Shown here one piece after another: positions 45,924-54,932 of a stretch of 64,000 nt of DNA. Each line of letters opens with the position of its first letter. The first letter of the stretch is position 1. The stretch lies in the NCBI GenBank assembly GCA_963800415.1, contig CAWDBS010000070.1, forward strand, positions 1 to 64,000, in the 5' to 3' direction. Made by a program: the position numbers and the translations under genes. The DNA comes from Palsa-504 sp963800415. Its GTDB lineage: Bacteria; Actinomycetota; Actinomycetes; Streptosporangiales; Streptosporangiaceae. The notes under the pieces were generated by a model that saw only the letters and a list, made by a program, of their open reading frames with translations, was not told the origin of the DNA and did no database searches.

Positions 45924-46430
45924 GTGGCCAGGCGGGACGACGGCAAGGACGCCGCGCTGGCGGCGTCGCGGACGCTGAACAGCGATCCGCAGAAGGTGAC
46001 CGATCCGGCGTTTGCCGCCGGCGGGTTCTTCGATCCCGCCGACCTGCTGCAGGTGAAGTACGAGATGGTGCGGCAGGTCGAGGTGGACGGCGTGCCGGTG
46101 TCCGCGGCGGCCAGCGCGTTCGGGTTCGCGCGCCAGAGCGTCTACAACGCCCGGGCGGCGCTGGCGGCCGGCGGGCTGGCCGCGCTGATCCCGGCCAGGC
46201 CCGGGCCCAAGGGCGGGCACAAGCTCACCGGGCCGGTACTGGACCATCTGGAGGCCCTGCTGGAGCAAGATCCCCGGCTGACGTCCGGCGAGCTGGCCGC
46301 GCAGGCCGCGCAGCGGTTCGGCATCCAGGTGCATCCCCGCTCGGTGCGCCGGGCGCTGGAACGGCGGTCCGCCGGCCGCGGGGCCGGGACCGCCGGGCCG
46401 GCGGCGCCCAAAAGCGGCCAGCACGGCTGA
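45924..46430 (+). CDS. Helix-turn-helix protein of the recombinase element
   Basis: This 168-residue protein has two helix-turn-helix regions as in IS630/Tc1-type N-terminal domains: VKYEMVRQVEVDGVPVSAAA with ASAFGFARQSVYNARAALAA, then LLEQDPRLTSGELAAQAAQR FGIQVHPRSVRRALER. There is no catalytic domain. It probably binds the element's DNA, as regulator or directionality factor; that is inference from position. GTG start. Confidence 0.7.
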   Translation: MARRDDGKDAALAASRTLNSDPQKVTDPAFAAGGFFDPADLLQVKYEMVRQVEVDGVPVSAAASAFGFARQSVYNARAALAAGGLAALIPARPGPKGGHKLTGPVLDHLEALLEQDPRLTSGELAAQAAQRFGIQVHPRSVRRALERRSAGRGAGTAGPAAPKSGQHG

Positions 46431-46431
46431 A

Positions 46432-46799
46432 AGCGGCAGCGCGGCGGACCAGCCGGGACCGCTGTCCTGGCCAGGCGCCGATCCGGCGGCCGGGCGCTAT
46501 GAGGCCCTGCGCGCGATCGCGCTGGCCGGCGCTGGCGGCGGCTGGCGGTATCAGCTGCCCGTGCTGGCCGCCCGGGGAATGGCGTCCTGGCTGGCCCAGG
46601 GGCCCGCCGGCCCTGCGCCGGCGACCTCCGGGCAGCAGCGATGCCGCAGGCCGGCCCGTCCCTGTCCGCCCCCGACCCTGTCCTGCCCGGTACCAGCACG
46701 AACGGAGGTGATGCCCGCCCGCCGGCCTGCACGTCGCTGCCGCTCACCGCGGAGATCGTCGCGGTGCTCGCGCAGATGGCGCTCCACCATGCCCGCTGA
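46432..46799 (+). other. Probable small recombinase-associated gene, frame disturbed
   Basis: Between the HTH gene and the recombinase, GRYEALRAIALAGAGGGWRY and VLAARGMASWLAQG read in one frame while LPLTAEIVAVLAQMALHHAR and a stop read in another. Together they resemble the ~100-residue protein often encoded between such genes. A one-base slip near 46700 would join them. Too uncertain to call a gene with defined ends. Confidence 0.35.
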
Positions 46800-46837
46800 C
46801 AGCCACCCGCCCGCCCCCCGGCAAGGAAGGCCCGACC

Positions 46838-49044
46838 ATGAGCGACGACGCCACCAAGGTGACTCCCGCGCGGCTGCGCCGCGACGAACCTACCTCTACA
46901 TCCGCCAGTCCACCCTCTACCAGGTCATCCACAACACCGAGTCGACCGGGCGGCAATACGACCTGAAAGGCCGCGCGGTTGCGCTCGGCTGGCCCGAGGA
47001 CAAGATCCACGTCATCGACATCGACCAGGGCCGCTCCGGCGCCAGCGCCGCCGACCGGGCCGGGTTCCAGCACCTGGTCGCCGAGGTCTCCCTCGGCCGG
47101 GCCGGCATCGTGCTCGGCCTGGAATGCTCCCGGCTGGCCCGCGACTCCGCCGACTGGCAGCAGCTCGTCAAGATCTGCGCCCACGCCGACACGCTCATCC
47201 TCGACGAAGACGGCCTGTATGACCCGGCCATCTTCAACGACCGCGTCCTGCTGGGCATGAAAGGCCAGATCTCGGAATTCGAACTCCATTTCCTGCGCGC
47301 CAGGATGCGCGGCGGGATCCTCGCCAAGGCCCGCCGCGGCGAGCTCGCGCTCGCCCTCCCGGCCGGCCTGGTCCGCGACCACCACGGCCAGGTGACGCTG
47401 GACCCCGACGCGGGCGTGCGCGACGCCGTGCGGCTGCTGTTCGGCACCTTCACCGCCACCGGATCGGCGTTCGGCGTCGTCAGGGCATTCCGCGAACAGC
47501 AGCTGACCTTCCCCGCCCGGCACCACCGCGGACCCCGCAGCGGCGAGCTGTTCTTCCAGCCGCTCACCCACGACCGGGTCCTCACCATCCTGCACAACCC
47601 CGCCTACGCCGGCGCCTACGCCTACGGGCGGGCCAGCCACGCCACCGGCCTGGACGGACACCACCACACCACCGCCAGGCCCGTCCCGGAGTGGACGGTC
47701 CTGATCAAAGACCACCACCCCGGGTACCTCACCTGGGCACAGTACGAGGCCAACCTCGCCGTCCTGGCCGCCAACGCCGCCGCCCGCGGCGACGACCGCG
47801 CCGCCGGCCCGCCCCGCGAAGGCACCGCCCTGCTGCAGGGCCTGGTCGTCTGCGGCCGGTGCGGGCGGCGGATGACCATCCGCTACCACACCCGGCACGG
47901 CACCCAGATCCCCAGCTACGTCTGCCAGAACGACGGCATCCGCACCGCGCAGCCGATCTGCCAGCACCTGGCCGGGGACATCATCGACGCCGCCGCCAGC
48001 GACCTCATCCTCGCCGCCCTCACCCCCGCGGCCATCGAGGTCTCTCTCGCCGTCAGCGACGAGCTGACCGCCCAGGCCGCACGCGCCGACCAGCTCCGCC
48101 GCGCGCACGTCCAGCGCGCCGAACAGGCCGCCGACGCCGCCCGGCACCGCTACCTCGCCGTCGACGCCGCCAACCGGCTCGTCGCTGACGCGCTGGAAGC
48201 CGACTGGAACACCGCCCTGCGCGCCCTCGCCGCCGCCCGCCAGGACTACCGCAAGGCCACCGCCGCCGCCACCAGCCCCGGCCAGCAGCAGCGCGACAAG
48301 ATCCGCGCGCTCGCCACCGACCTGCCCGCCCTATGGAACGACCCCGCAACCCCGGTGCGCGAACGCAAGCGACTGATCCGCCTGCTGATCACCGACGTCA
48401 CGCTAACCCGCAATGATGACTCCATGACTGCCGCCGTCCGCTTCCCCGGCGGCCGTCACCACGTCCTCCGCCTGCCCCTCCCGCAGACCGCCTGGCAGCG
48501 CCGGAAAACCCCCAGCCAGATCACCGGGCTGATCGGCCAGCTGCTCGACAGCCACACCTACGCCCAGATCGCCGGCGAGCTCAACGCCGCAGGCCACACC
48601 AGCAGCGACGGGCACCCCTGGGACGGCGACCGCGTCGCCAAGCTGGCCGGCTACCACCAGATGCCCAGCCACGACCAGCGCCTGCAAGACCGCGGGCTGC
48701 TCACCCTCAGCCAGATCGCCGCCGGCCTTGACGCCCACCCCAGCAGCATCAAACGCTGGCACCGGCTCGGCCTGATCACCGGCGAGCAAGCCGACGACCG
48801 CGGCGTCTTCCGCTACCACCCCGGCCAGGCCCGCCCATCCGGCACCGACACCCAGAACGCCCGCAAGCGCCTCGGCGACGACCACCGCTCAGGCCGCCGC
48901 AACCCCCACCGCAAATCCGGGCGCCCCCGCAAACCAAGGCAAAATGTCAGACCCCCCAGCGATACTCAAACCACCAGTACCACAGCGACCCGAACGCCCC
49001 GCCAGCCCCCATACTCTCCAGCCACCACAAGAGGTGCAGTATGA
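46838..49044 (+). CDS. Large serine recombinase, N-terminal frameshift
   Basis: About 735 residues. The resolvase domain contains YLYIRQST with the nucleophilic serine, then IHVIDIDQGRSGASAADRAG, LGLECSRLARDSADWQQL and a DEDGLYDPAIFNDRVLLGMK segment. The Recombinase domain (TILHNPAYAGAYAYGR), a zinc ribbon (CGRCGRRM ... C), a coiled coil and a C-terminal MerR-like helix-turn-helix (LLTLSQIAAGLDAHPSSIKR) follow. It should cut and join att sites for this element. The start MSDDATKVTPARLRRD (AAGGAAGG upstream) is one frame away from YLYIRQST; a one-base indel near 46886-46893 separates them. If real, the enzyme is dead. Confidence 0.82.
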
Positions 49045-49053
49045 AGCCAGATC

Positions 49054-50423
49054 GTTCGTCCACTCGACGGCGGAGTCGCTCGTGAACAGCCACACCTGGG
49101 GGGCGTAGCCGTGCAGCCAGGAGCCGAGCGCGTAGCCAGGGTGGTTGCCGTCGTGCCAGTCCCGGTGCCGGTTGTGCGTGATCCCGAAGGAGACGGCCTC
49201 GTCGTAGCGGGTGCGCAGGTCCGCGATGACCTGCGGGTCGGGAGGCTGGCCGCGGGACCGGGCGTCCTGGCAGGCCAGGTGCGCCTGGCGGAGGATGATG
49301 ATCACGTCAGTGGCCCAGGACTGCAGGCTGCCGGGGCCGAGCTTGCTGACCGCGCGGCAGCGGCGGATGACGTGCGCGGCGCACTGCTGGATACCCGTGA
49401 GATCGGTGAGCATCTGCTGGTAAGCGGTGTACCCGTCGGTGATCAAGATGCCGGTGAAGAACGACAGGATCGCGGTGATCGCCGCGGCGCGGCGCGATCC
49501 CATCGCCCGCAGCCAGGTCAGCTTCCCGCCCGGCGGGCGGACGATCAGCACGTGCGGCGCCCCCTCCTGCGGCTCCCCGGTCTCCGGGTCCGTATCGCGG
49601 GTCAGCACGTTGACCGGGGTCTCGTCCGCACCGAGCACCGGCTCGTCCGCAAGGGCGGCCTGCATCGCGTCGTCGAACGCCGCGGCCTGGAGCTTCTCGT
49701 CCAGCCGGGCGCTGGCCCGGTCCACGAAGCCCGGGGAGACCGGCATGCCCAGCAGCATCGCGATCAGGCGGGCGGCGCGCTCGGACGGCACGTTCCCGTA
49801 CCCGCTCAGCAGCACCGCGGCCGCGTTGATCCCCGCCCCGTACGAAATGGTGCCCGGGTGCGCGCCCGGCGGCGCGTCCGCGGTCGTCAGCTTCCCGCAG
49901 CACCGGCACAGCAGCGACGGCAGCAGCCACTCGGTCGCCCACCGGGCGATCTTCACGTCCCAGACCTGCGCCCACGACGAGCCGGCCGCACTCACCCCGG
50001 CCAGGCTCGCCCCGCACCCGAGCACTCCGCCGGCGGACCCGCGGTCTTCCGCTCGTCCGGATCACGGTCCCGGGACAGGCCCGCGCCGGGGTGCCCGGGC
50101 TGCCCGCCGCGCTTGCGGTCCTCGCGCCGCTCCCGCTCCGAGGTATTCCGGTCCCGGCGCTCGGCCTTGCGGCGCTCTTTGGCCCCGATCGGCTCCTTCG
50201 ATCCCGGCATCCCCGAGTTGCTGCTGTCCATGCCCAGCCGGCGTTCCAGTTCGGCGATCCGCAGCTCCAGCCGGCGTTCCCGGTCCAGCGCCGCCGCCAG
50301 CTCCGCCCGCAGCACCGCGTTCTCGCTGTCCTTCGCCTCCACCACAGCCCGCAGCCGGGCCAGCAGCTCACGCTGCTCCCCGGCACCGCCAGCCAGATCG
50401 GGCTCATCGGACACAAGCCGCAA
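49054..50423 (-). pseudogene. IS66 transposase, N-terminal and catalytic part, frameshifted and truncated
   Basis: Residues 1-130 (coiled coil LRAELAAALDRERRLELRIA, then SNSGMPGSKEP and GGQPGHPGAGL) are in one frame; from CGASLAG the zf-IS66 motif (CRCCGKLTTA) and DDE domain (LGADETPVNV, ILITDGYTAYQQML) are in another. A single missing base near 50024, in ECSGCGASL, accounts for it. The gene is cut at VEWTND by the serine-recombinase element and continues at 45430. So it is inactive twice over. Confidence 0.85.
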
Positions 50424-50508
50424 GCTTGTTCAACCTGAACTGTAACTTCAAGCACCCGCTACGGCGTGTCGCGCAGCGCAGTCACCCTGCAGCCCCCTGA
50501 ATGGACAC

Positions 50509-50516
50509 CCGGCACC
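50509..50516. repeat. Target-site duplication, right, of IS66 element 1
   Basis: CCGGCACC, identical to the eight bases before the left inverted repeat. Confidence 0.88.
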
Positions 50517-50709
50517 CCTGCGGGCTAATGGCACGAAAACTAAACAGCGGGTCCCGCGGGATGAGGAAACAAGCTCCGGAAACTGGCTTTGAACTGGGCC
50601 TTAGCCTCTTAGAAAGGTCCTCACGTTTGGGGCTGGCCTGGGGAAACGGGGTCTGGCTGGCGGGCTGCCCACAGGTTAAGCGCCGTGTGCCCACATTTGT
50701 CTTGGCTGC

Positions 50710-51084
50710 CTAGCGGTTCCAGCGGGGGTCGTTGTCGGCGATTTCCTGGCTGAGGGTTTCCAGCTGGGCGACCAGGGCGCGGAGCCGCCGCTGGTTGTCG
50801 AACCAGGGCTGGTAGTCGGCGAGCTGGTCGTCGGTCAGGATGCGGGTGACGGTCTTGCCGGCGATCTTGCGGGTCCACTGGTGGTAGGGGCCGTGCAGCC
50901 GGGGCGGGTCGGCGTGGCAGCGGCAGCCGGGGTGGCCGCAGCGGGTCATCCGCTCGGTGAGGGTGCCGGGCAGGACGAAGCCGACGGCGGCCAGGTCGGC
51001 CGCGACGCGGGCTGCCTGGGCTTGCTGGGCCGGGGTGGGCGACACGCCGTCATTGTCGCAGCCGGGGTCCCCCATCTCACGCAT
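50710..51084 (-). CDS. DUF6788 family protein
   Basis: The 124-residue protein has the pattern RCGHPGCRCHADPPRLHGPY HQWTRKIAGKTVTR, with a Cys/His cluster likely to bind zinc, then DDQLADYQPWFDNQRRLRAL and a coiled-coil end. DUF6788 proteins recur next to transposases in actinomycetes; function unknown. The ATG at 51084 sits ~9 bp from a TATACT element, fitting a leaderless transcript. It is divergent from the integrase-like gene with only 21 bp between starts. Confidence 0.75.
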   Translation of the reverse strand: MREMGDPGCDNDGVSPTPAQQAQAARVAADLAAVGFVLPGTLTERMTRCGHPGCRCHADPPRLHGPYHQWTRKIAGKTVTRILTDDQLADYQPWFDNQRRLRALVAQLETLSQEIADNDPRWNR

Positions 51085-51108
51085 TACATACAGTATAAGA
51101 ATTGTATG
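51082..51108. promoter_or_regulatory. Overlapping divergent promoters, likely leaderless
   Basis: In the 21-bp gap, TATAAG (51094-51099, plus) lies 6 bp before the ATG at 51106 and TATACT (51092-51097, minus) lies 7 bp before the ATG at 51084. Both -10-like boxes overlap, so the two transcripts would start at or near their ATGs and polymerase can serve only one side at a time. Confidence 0.5.
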
Positions 51109-51996
51109 GCCGCTGATGTGGCCGGGTACGTCGCGTGCTGGCAGCCGGCGTCGGTGCCGCCGCAGGCCGCCTCGTTTGCCCGGTCAGTGGTGGAGCGGGC
51201 CGGGCCGGGCACCCGGGCGCGGGCGAACGCGCTGCTGTGGGCGGCGGCCCGGCTGGCCGGGTTCGCGGTCCCGCTCGGGCTGGAGGCGGTTCCCCAGGTG
51301 CTGCTGCACCCGTCGGTGACCGGGCGGTTCGCGGTCAGCGCGCCGGGCCTGTCGGGCTCGGCGCGCCGGACGCTGCGGACCAACCTGCGGTTCCTGGCCC
51401 GGGCGGTGGTCCCGGCGCTGGCCCCGGCCGATGCGGCGCTGCCCCGGGAACGGGCCAAGGCACCGTACAGCCCAGCGGAGATCGCCGGGTACCTGGCGCT
51501 GGCGGACGCCCAGCCGACGCTGGCGCGGCGGATGCGCGCGGCCGGGCTGGTCTGCCTGGGCGCCGGCGCCGGGCTGGCCGGCGCGGACCTGCGTTCTGCG
51601 CGCGGCAGCGACGTCATCTGCCGGTCCGGCGGGGTGCTCGCCGGGGTCCGCGGCGCCCGGCCGCGGGTGGTGCCGGTGCTGGCCCGCTACCACGAGCCGC
51701 TGCTGGCCTCCGCGGCGTTCGCCGGGTCCGGGCTGGTCACCGGCGGGACCAGCGCGGTGCGCAAGAACATCACCACGCCGCTGACCCGGTCGCTGGCCGG
51801 CGGTGGCGGCCTGCCCCGGCTGGAGGCCTCCCGGCTGCGGATGACCTGGCTGCATGACTGCGCTGAGCTGCTCGGCCTGGCCACCTTCATGCACGCTGCC
51901 GGGATCACCTGCTCCCAGCGGCTCGGCGACCTGCTCGCCACCCTCGACCCGGCCGGTGAGGCCACCGCGGTCGCGCTGCTCGGAGCGACGCGGTGA
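51106..51996 (+). CDS. Integrase-like protein without obvious catalytic residues
   Basis: The 296-residue protein resembles the two-domain layout of tyrosine integrases: an N-terminal helical core-binding-like part (SARRTLRTNLRFLARAVVPA) and a C-terminal part (YSPAEIAGYLALADAQPTLA, AGLVCLGAGAGLAGADLRSA, RVVPVLARYHEPLLASAAFA). The catalytic Arg...His-x-x-Arg...Tyr set is not evident; in place of R-x-G-E it has AGLAGADLR. It overlaps the DDE transposase by GTGA, so the two are made together. It may be a DNA-binding partner for transposition; that is inference. Confidence 0.6.
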   Translation: MAADVAGYVACWQPASVPPQAASFARSVVERAGPGTRARANALLWAAARLAGFAVPLGLEAVPQVLLHPSVTGRFAVSAPGLSGSARRTLRTNLRFLARAVVPALAPADAALPRERAKAPYSPAEIAGYLALADAQPTLARRMRAAGLVCLGAGAGLAGADLRSARGSDVICRSGGVLAGVRGARPRVVPVLARYHEPLLASAAFAGSGLVTGGTSAVRKNITTPLTRSLAGGGGLPRLEASRLRMTWLHDCAELLGLATFMHAAGITCSQRLGDLLATLDPAGEATAVALLGATR

Positions 51997-53672
51997 GCAT
52001 CCCGCTGGCCGCACTCGAGGAGATCATCGATGCCTCCGGCATCGCGCCCCGGGTCGAGGCGCTGCTGCCCGTCGGGGTGCGGCACCGCCAGTTGCGGGTG
52101 CGCACCCTGCTGGCCGGGATGCTGCTGACCCAGGTCGGCCAGCGGCCCGCACACCTGACCCGGGTCCGCGACGCGCTGACCGCCCTGCCCGAGCCGGACC
52201 AGGCTCGCCTCGGCGTGACTGAGGACTGGAAGACCGGCCCGCACCAGCTCACCTACCGGCAGACCGAGCGCACCTTCGGCCTGGTCACCGGCGCGCTGGC
52301 CAAAGACCAGCCGGACGGGGCCCCGTCGGAGATCCTCGCGGCGATCTGCGACGACCTGCTCGAAGCCAGCATCCCGGACCAGTTCAAGGACGCCAGCACG
52401 GCGCTGGCGGTGGACTGGACCGACGTGGAGACCTTCTCCCGCCCCCCGCCGCACGGCACCCGGGACTGCGCCGATCCCGAAGCCTGGTGGGGGCACCGCT
52501 CCGGCGGTGGCCCCGGCCAGGACAGCGAGCTGTTCTTCGGCTACTACCTGTCCGCCGCCACCATGATGCGCGAGGAGCACGGCCCGGCCGTGCCCGAGCT
52601 GGCCCGCCGGATGACCGCGTGCTCCTGCCATGCCGACCCGGCCCGCGCCCTGGTCCCGGTGCTCATCCGGATGCCCGCGGCCGGCATCCCGCTGGGCGAC
52701 ATCCTGGCCGACTCCGGGTACGCCCACCGCGACGCCGATGCCTGGGCCATCCCGCTGCGCGCCGCCGGGGCGCAGCTCATCCAGGACCTGCACCCCTCCG
52801 ACCGCGGCCCCCGCGGCACCCACGACGGCGCCATCATCGCCAACGGGAACCTGTACTGCCCGGCCACGCCCAGAACCCTGCTGGAACTCGGGCCGCTGGC
52901 CCGCGACGCCACCCCAGCCGAAACCGCCGCGCACGACACCCGGACCGCCGAGCTCGCCCGCTACAAACTCGGGCGCATCACCAGCGACGACGCCGGCGGC
53001 TACCACCGGGTCATGTGCCCCGCCGTCATGGGCAAGATCCGCTGCCCGCTCCGGCCGGCCTCGATGAGGCTGGACCGGCAGCGGCCGGAGATCCTCACCC
53101 CGCCCGGGCACCCGCCGGACTGCTGCGCCCGGCAGACCCTCACCGTTCCCCCGGACGTGGCCGCCAAGACCCGCCAGAAGCACGACTACCCCTCCGCGGC
53201 GCACCGGCGGTCCTACACCCGGCGCACCGGCGCCGAGCGGACCTTCTCCACCGCCAAGGACCCGGCCAGCAACAACATCGCCCGCGGCTGGACCCGGCTG
53301 ATGGGCCTGGCCCCGCTCATGCTCTGGCTGGCCTGCCTGATGGCCGTCCGCAATCAGCGCATCCTGATCGCCTGGGACGCCCGCCAGGACGACAACGCCC
53401 GCCGCGCCGCTGCCTGCTCCGCCCCGCACCCGCCGCCGGCGCCGCAAGACCCTCACCGACCTGGCCACCGCAGGCACCCCGCCATGACACGGCCGGCGAA
53501 CCCCGCACCGTTACCAGATCACCGCAGCTCAGGCACGCCAGACCAGCCGGCCCTGCCCCGAACAGCCAGCCGGGCACGCCGCAATCGCGAAAACCGCCCA
53601 CGGCGGCCACCTGCACGGAATGTCAGACCGAAACGTGAAGATAAGTCCAGGTCAAACGTGAAGACCTTTTAG
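51993..53672 (+). CDS. DDE transposase of the three-gene transposon
   Basis: About 560 residues. N-terminal helix-turn-helix-like region, then DDE fold: LAVDWTDVETFSRPP gives the first Asp, ILADSGYAHRDADAWAIPLR the second, and TGAERTFSTAKDPASNNIAR the Glu. LAPLMLWLACLMAVRNQRIL closes the domain. The combination DSGY...R-x-x-x-E-R-x-F is that of IS4/IS1182-like enzymes; I cannot fix the IS family. The tail is Arg/Pro-rich and ends in the right inverted repeat, stop codon TAG being part of the junction. Confidence 0.75.
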   Translation: MSIPLAALEEIIDASGIAPRVEALLPVGVRHRQLRVRTLLAGMLLTQVGQRPAHLTRVRDALTALPEPDQARLGVTEDWKTGPHQLTYRQTERTFGLVTGALAKDQPDGAPSEILAAICDDLLEASIPDQFKDASTALAVDWTDVETFSRPPPHGTRDCADPEAWWGHRSGGGPGQDSELFFGYYLSAATMMREEHGPAVPELARRMTACSCHADPARALVPVLIRMPAAGIPLGDILADSGYAHRDADAWAIPLRAAGAQLIQDLHPSDRGPRGTHDGAIIANGNLYCPATPRTLLELGPLARDATPAETAAHDTRTAELARYKLGRITSDDAGGYHRVMCPAVMGKIRCPLRPASMRLDRQRPEILTPPGHPPDCCARQTLTVPPDVAAKTRQKHDYPSAAHRRSYTRRTGAERTFSTAKDPASNNIARGWTRLMGLAPLMLWLACLMAVRNQRILIAWDARQDDNARRAAACSAPHPPPAPQDPHRPGHRRHPAMTRPANPAPLPDHRSSGTPDQPALPRTASRARRNRENRPRRPPARNVRPKREDKSRSNVKTF

Positions 53673-53712
53673 AGCGGGTGACGGGAATCGAACCCGCACT
53701 ATCAGCTTGGGA
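53672..53712 (-). repeat. tRNA-Gly 3'-end fragment, copy 1 (att-type)
   Basis: The minus strand reads TTCCCAAGCTGATAGTGCGG then GTTCGATTCCCGTCACCCGC: anticodon loop (CCC), T-arm and acceptor 3' half of a tRNA-Gly(CCC). The 5' half is missing, so it is not a functional tRNA. Such 3' halves are attachment sites of actinomycete integrative elements. The next ~150 bp resemble the flank of copy 3, ending in a doubled TAATTGCAC motif. Confidence 0.8.
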
Positions 53713-54008
53713 ATCGGACAGATCGTGGCCGGTAATACCGCTGACCAGGTAACTCGGAAAACCTGGAGTAGCTGTGATTGACCACTCGTCACCCTGACTA
53801 ATTGCACCCTAATTGCACGACGATCTTGTGGAGCTGGAGTGTTCACGGCTCCAGAGGCCGCTGGAGTCGTCGCATGCTGAGCCGGGAGACCGTGATAGCC
53901 GTATCTCAGGTTCGGGTGGCTGCATTAGGATCTCCTGCTCGCCCGCGGCGAGCATTGAGATGCAGGTGACCGGAGTGGCCGGCACCTCAGGTCACAGGAG
54001 GCATCACG
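53713..54008. other. Region after att copy 1
   Basis: No gene. It includes a stretch shared with 57553-57660 (GGACAGATCG, later CTAATTGCACG twice) and then the leader of the kinase gene, with CACAGGAGG about ten bases before its ATG. Confidence 0.45.
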
Positions 54009-54915
54009 ATGCATGCACCGGCTGACAACGTCCCTTCCTCGCAGCCCGTCCTGATGAGATTCCTGGTCAGGTCATGGGAATACCGCCGTCCCCGTTTCTG
54101 GGTGGGTGTGCGCGTTGCCTGTGGCATCTTCAACGTGGTCCTTGGCGTCCTCCTGCTCGTTTCCGTCCACTGGTTGGGGCCGCTGGCTTGGCTGGCGGCG
54201 CTGCCGCTAGCGGGGGCGGCGCTGATCTTCTGGACCGTCTACCGCCTGCAGCAGGACAGCGACCGCCGGGTGCGTGAGCTGGAGCAGTCCCGGGCCCACG
54301 TGGTGGAGGACTCGGCGGCGCGGCTGCGCCGGATCGAGCGGGACCTGCACGACGGGGCGCAGGCGCAGATGGTCGCCGTCGCCATGAAGCTGGGCCTGGC
54401 CAGGGAGAAGCTCGGCGGCGCGATCGACGGGACCACGCAGCCCGACCTGGAGCGGGTGCTTGAGCTGGTCGACGCCGCCCACAGCGGGGCCAAGGAGGCC
54501 ATCGCCGAGCTGCGCGACCTGGCCCGCGGCATTCACCCGTCGGTACTCGACCACGGCCTCGGCACCGCGCTCACCACCCTTGCCGCGCGCAGCGACGTAC
54601 CGGTGGACCTTGTCGTGGACCTGCATGTCCGTCCGTCGGCCGCGATCGAGACCATCGCCTACTTCTGCGCGGCGGAACTGCTCTAACGTCGCCAAGCACA
54701 GCGGCGCCCGGCATGCCACGCTGGAGGCAGTCCAGGTGAGTGCGCTGCTGCGGGTGCGGGTCAGCGACGACGGCTCCGGCGGCGCCCGCCTCGAAAAGCG
54801 CGGCGGCCTGGCCGGGCTCGCCGAGCGCGTCAGGACCGTGGACGGCAAGCTGCAGGTTAGCAGCCCGCCCGGAGGCCCCACCGTGGTCACCGTCGAGCTG
54901 CCATCCCACGCCTGA
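54009..54915 (+). pseudogene. NarL-type sensor histidine kinase, frameshifted before the ATPase domain
   Basis: Two membrane helices (residues ~35-75), a coiled coil, and a HisKA_3 domain with the phosphoacceptor in RRIERDLHDGAQAQMVAVAM are in the first frame, which ends at a stop after YFCAAELL. The next frame continues at once with NVAKHSGARHATLEAVQ, RVRVSDDGSGGA and KRGGLAGLAERVRTVDGKLQ, the N, G1 and G2 boxes. Expected sequence is AELL-(T/S)-NVAKHSG, so bases are missing near 54682. With the shift, the protein lacks its ATP-binding domain. The LuxR response regulator gene starts 17 bp downstream. Confidence 0.82.
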
Positions 54916-54932
54916 CCGAACTGGAGTGCCCG

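Larger units (their letters stand above)
45431..49057 (+). mobile_element. Serine-recombinase mobile element inserted in IS66 element 1
   Basis: A 3.6-kb unit bounded by the shared core GTTC: left junction GACGTTGTTC/AAGCGG, right junction CCAGATC/GTTCGTCCAC. The empty site rebuilds as GACGTTGTTCGTCCAC, restoring the IS66 reading frame. It encodes a DUF5372 protein, an HTH protein, a small frame and a large serine recombinase whose stop lies about 10 bp from the right end. No inverted repeats are expected for this kind of site-specific element. The exact cut within GTTC cannot be fixed by eye. Confidence 0.75.
45176..50508 (-). mobile_element. IS66-family element 1, interrupted by a serine-recombinase element
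   Basis: Both ends carry the 15-bp inverted repeat GTGTCCATTCAGGGG (45176-45190 and, inverted, 50494-50508), flanked by an exact 8-bp duplication. Inside, the minus strand carries a tnpC-type transposase split into an N-terminal part (49054-50423) and a C-terminal part (45184-45430). Taking out 45431-49057 joins the parts in frame (VEWTN + NVSEQGAK) and leaves an element of about 1.7 kb. Only a tnpC is present, no tnpA or tnpB. Confidence 0.88.
50613..53669 (+). mobile_element. Three-gene transposon with 17-bp terminal inverted repeats
   Basis: Ends are AAAGGTCCTCACGTTTG (50613-50629) and, inverted, AAAGGTCTTCACGTTTG (53653-53669), one mismatch. TAG flanks both ends as a likely 3-bp duplication. 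Inside: a DUF6788 gene on the minus strand, then divergently an integrase-like gene and a DDE transposase overlapping by 4 bp. Removing the element joins CTGGGCCTTAGCCTCTTAG to AGCGGGTGACGGG, a sequence like the flanks of the other tRNA-Gly fragments, which supports these boundaries. Confidence 0.72.

Noticed and set aside
51687..53477. 596-codon minus-strand frame over the DDE transposase
   Set aside because: Gly/Arg/Val-rich shadow with no domain; the plus strand has DDE motifs and a coupled start.
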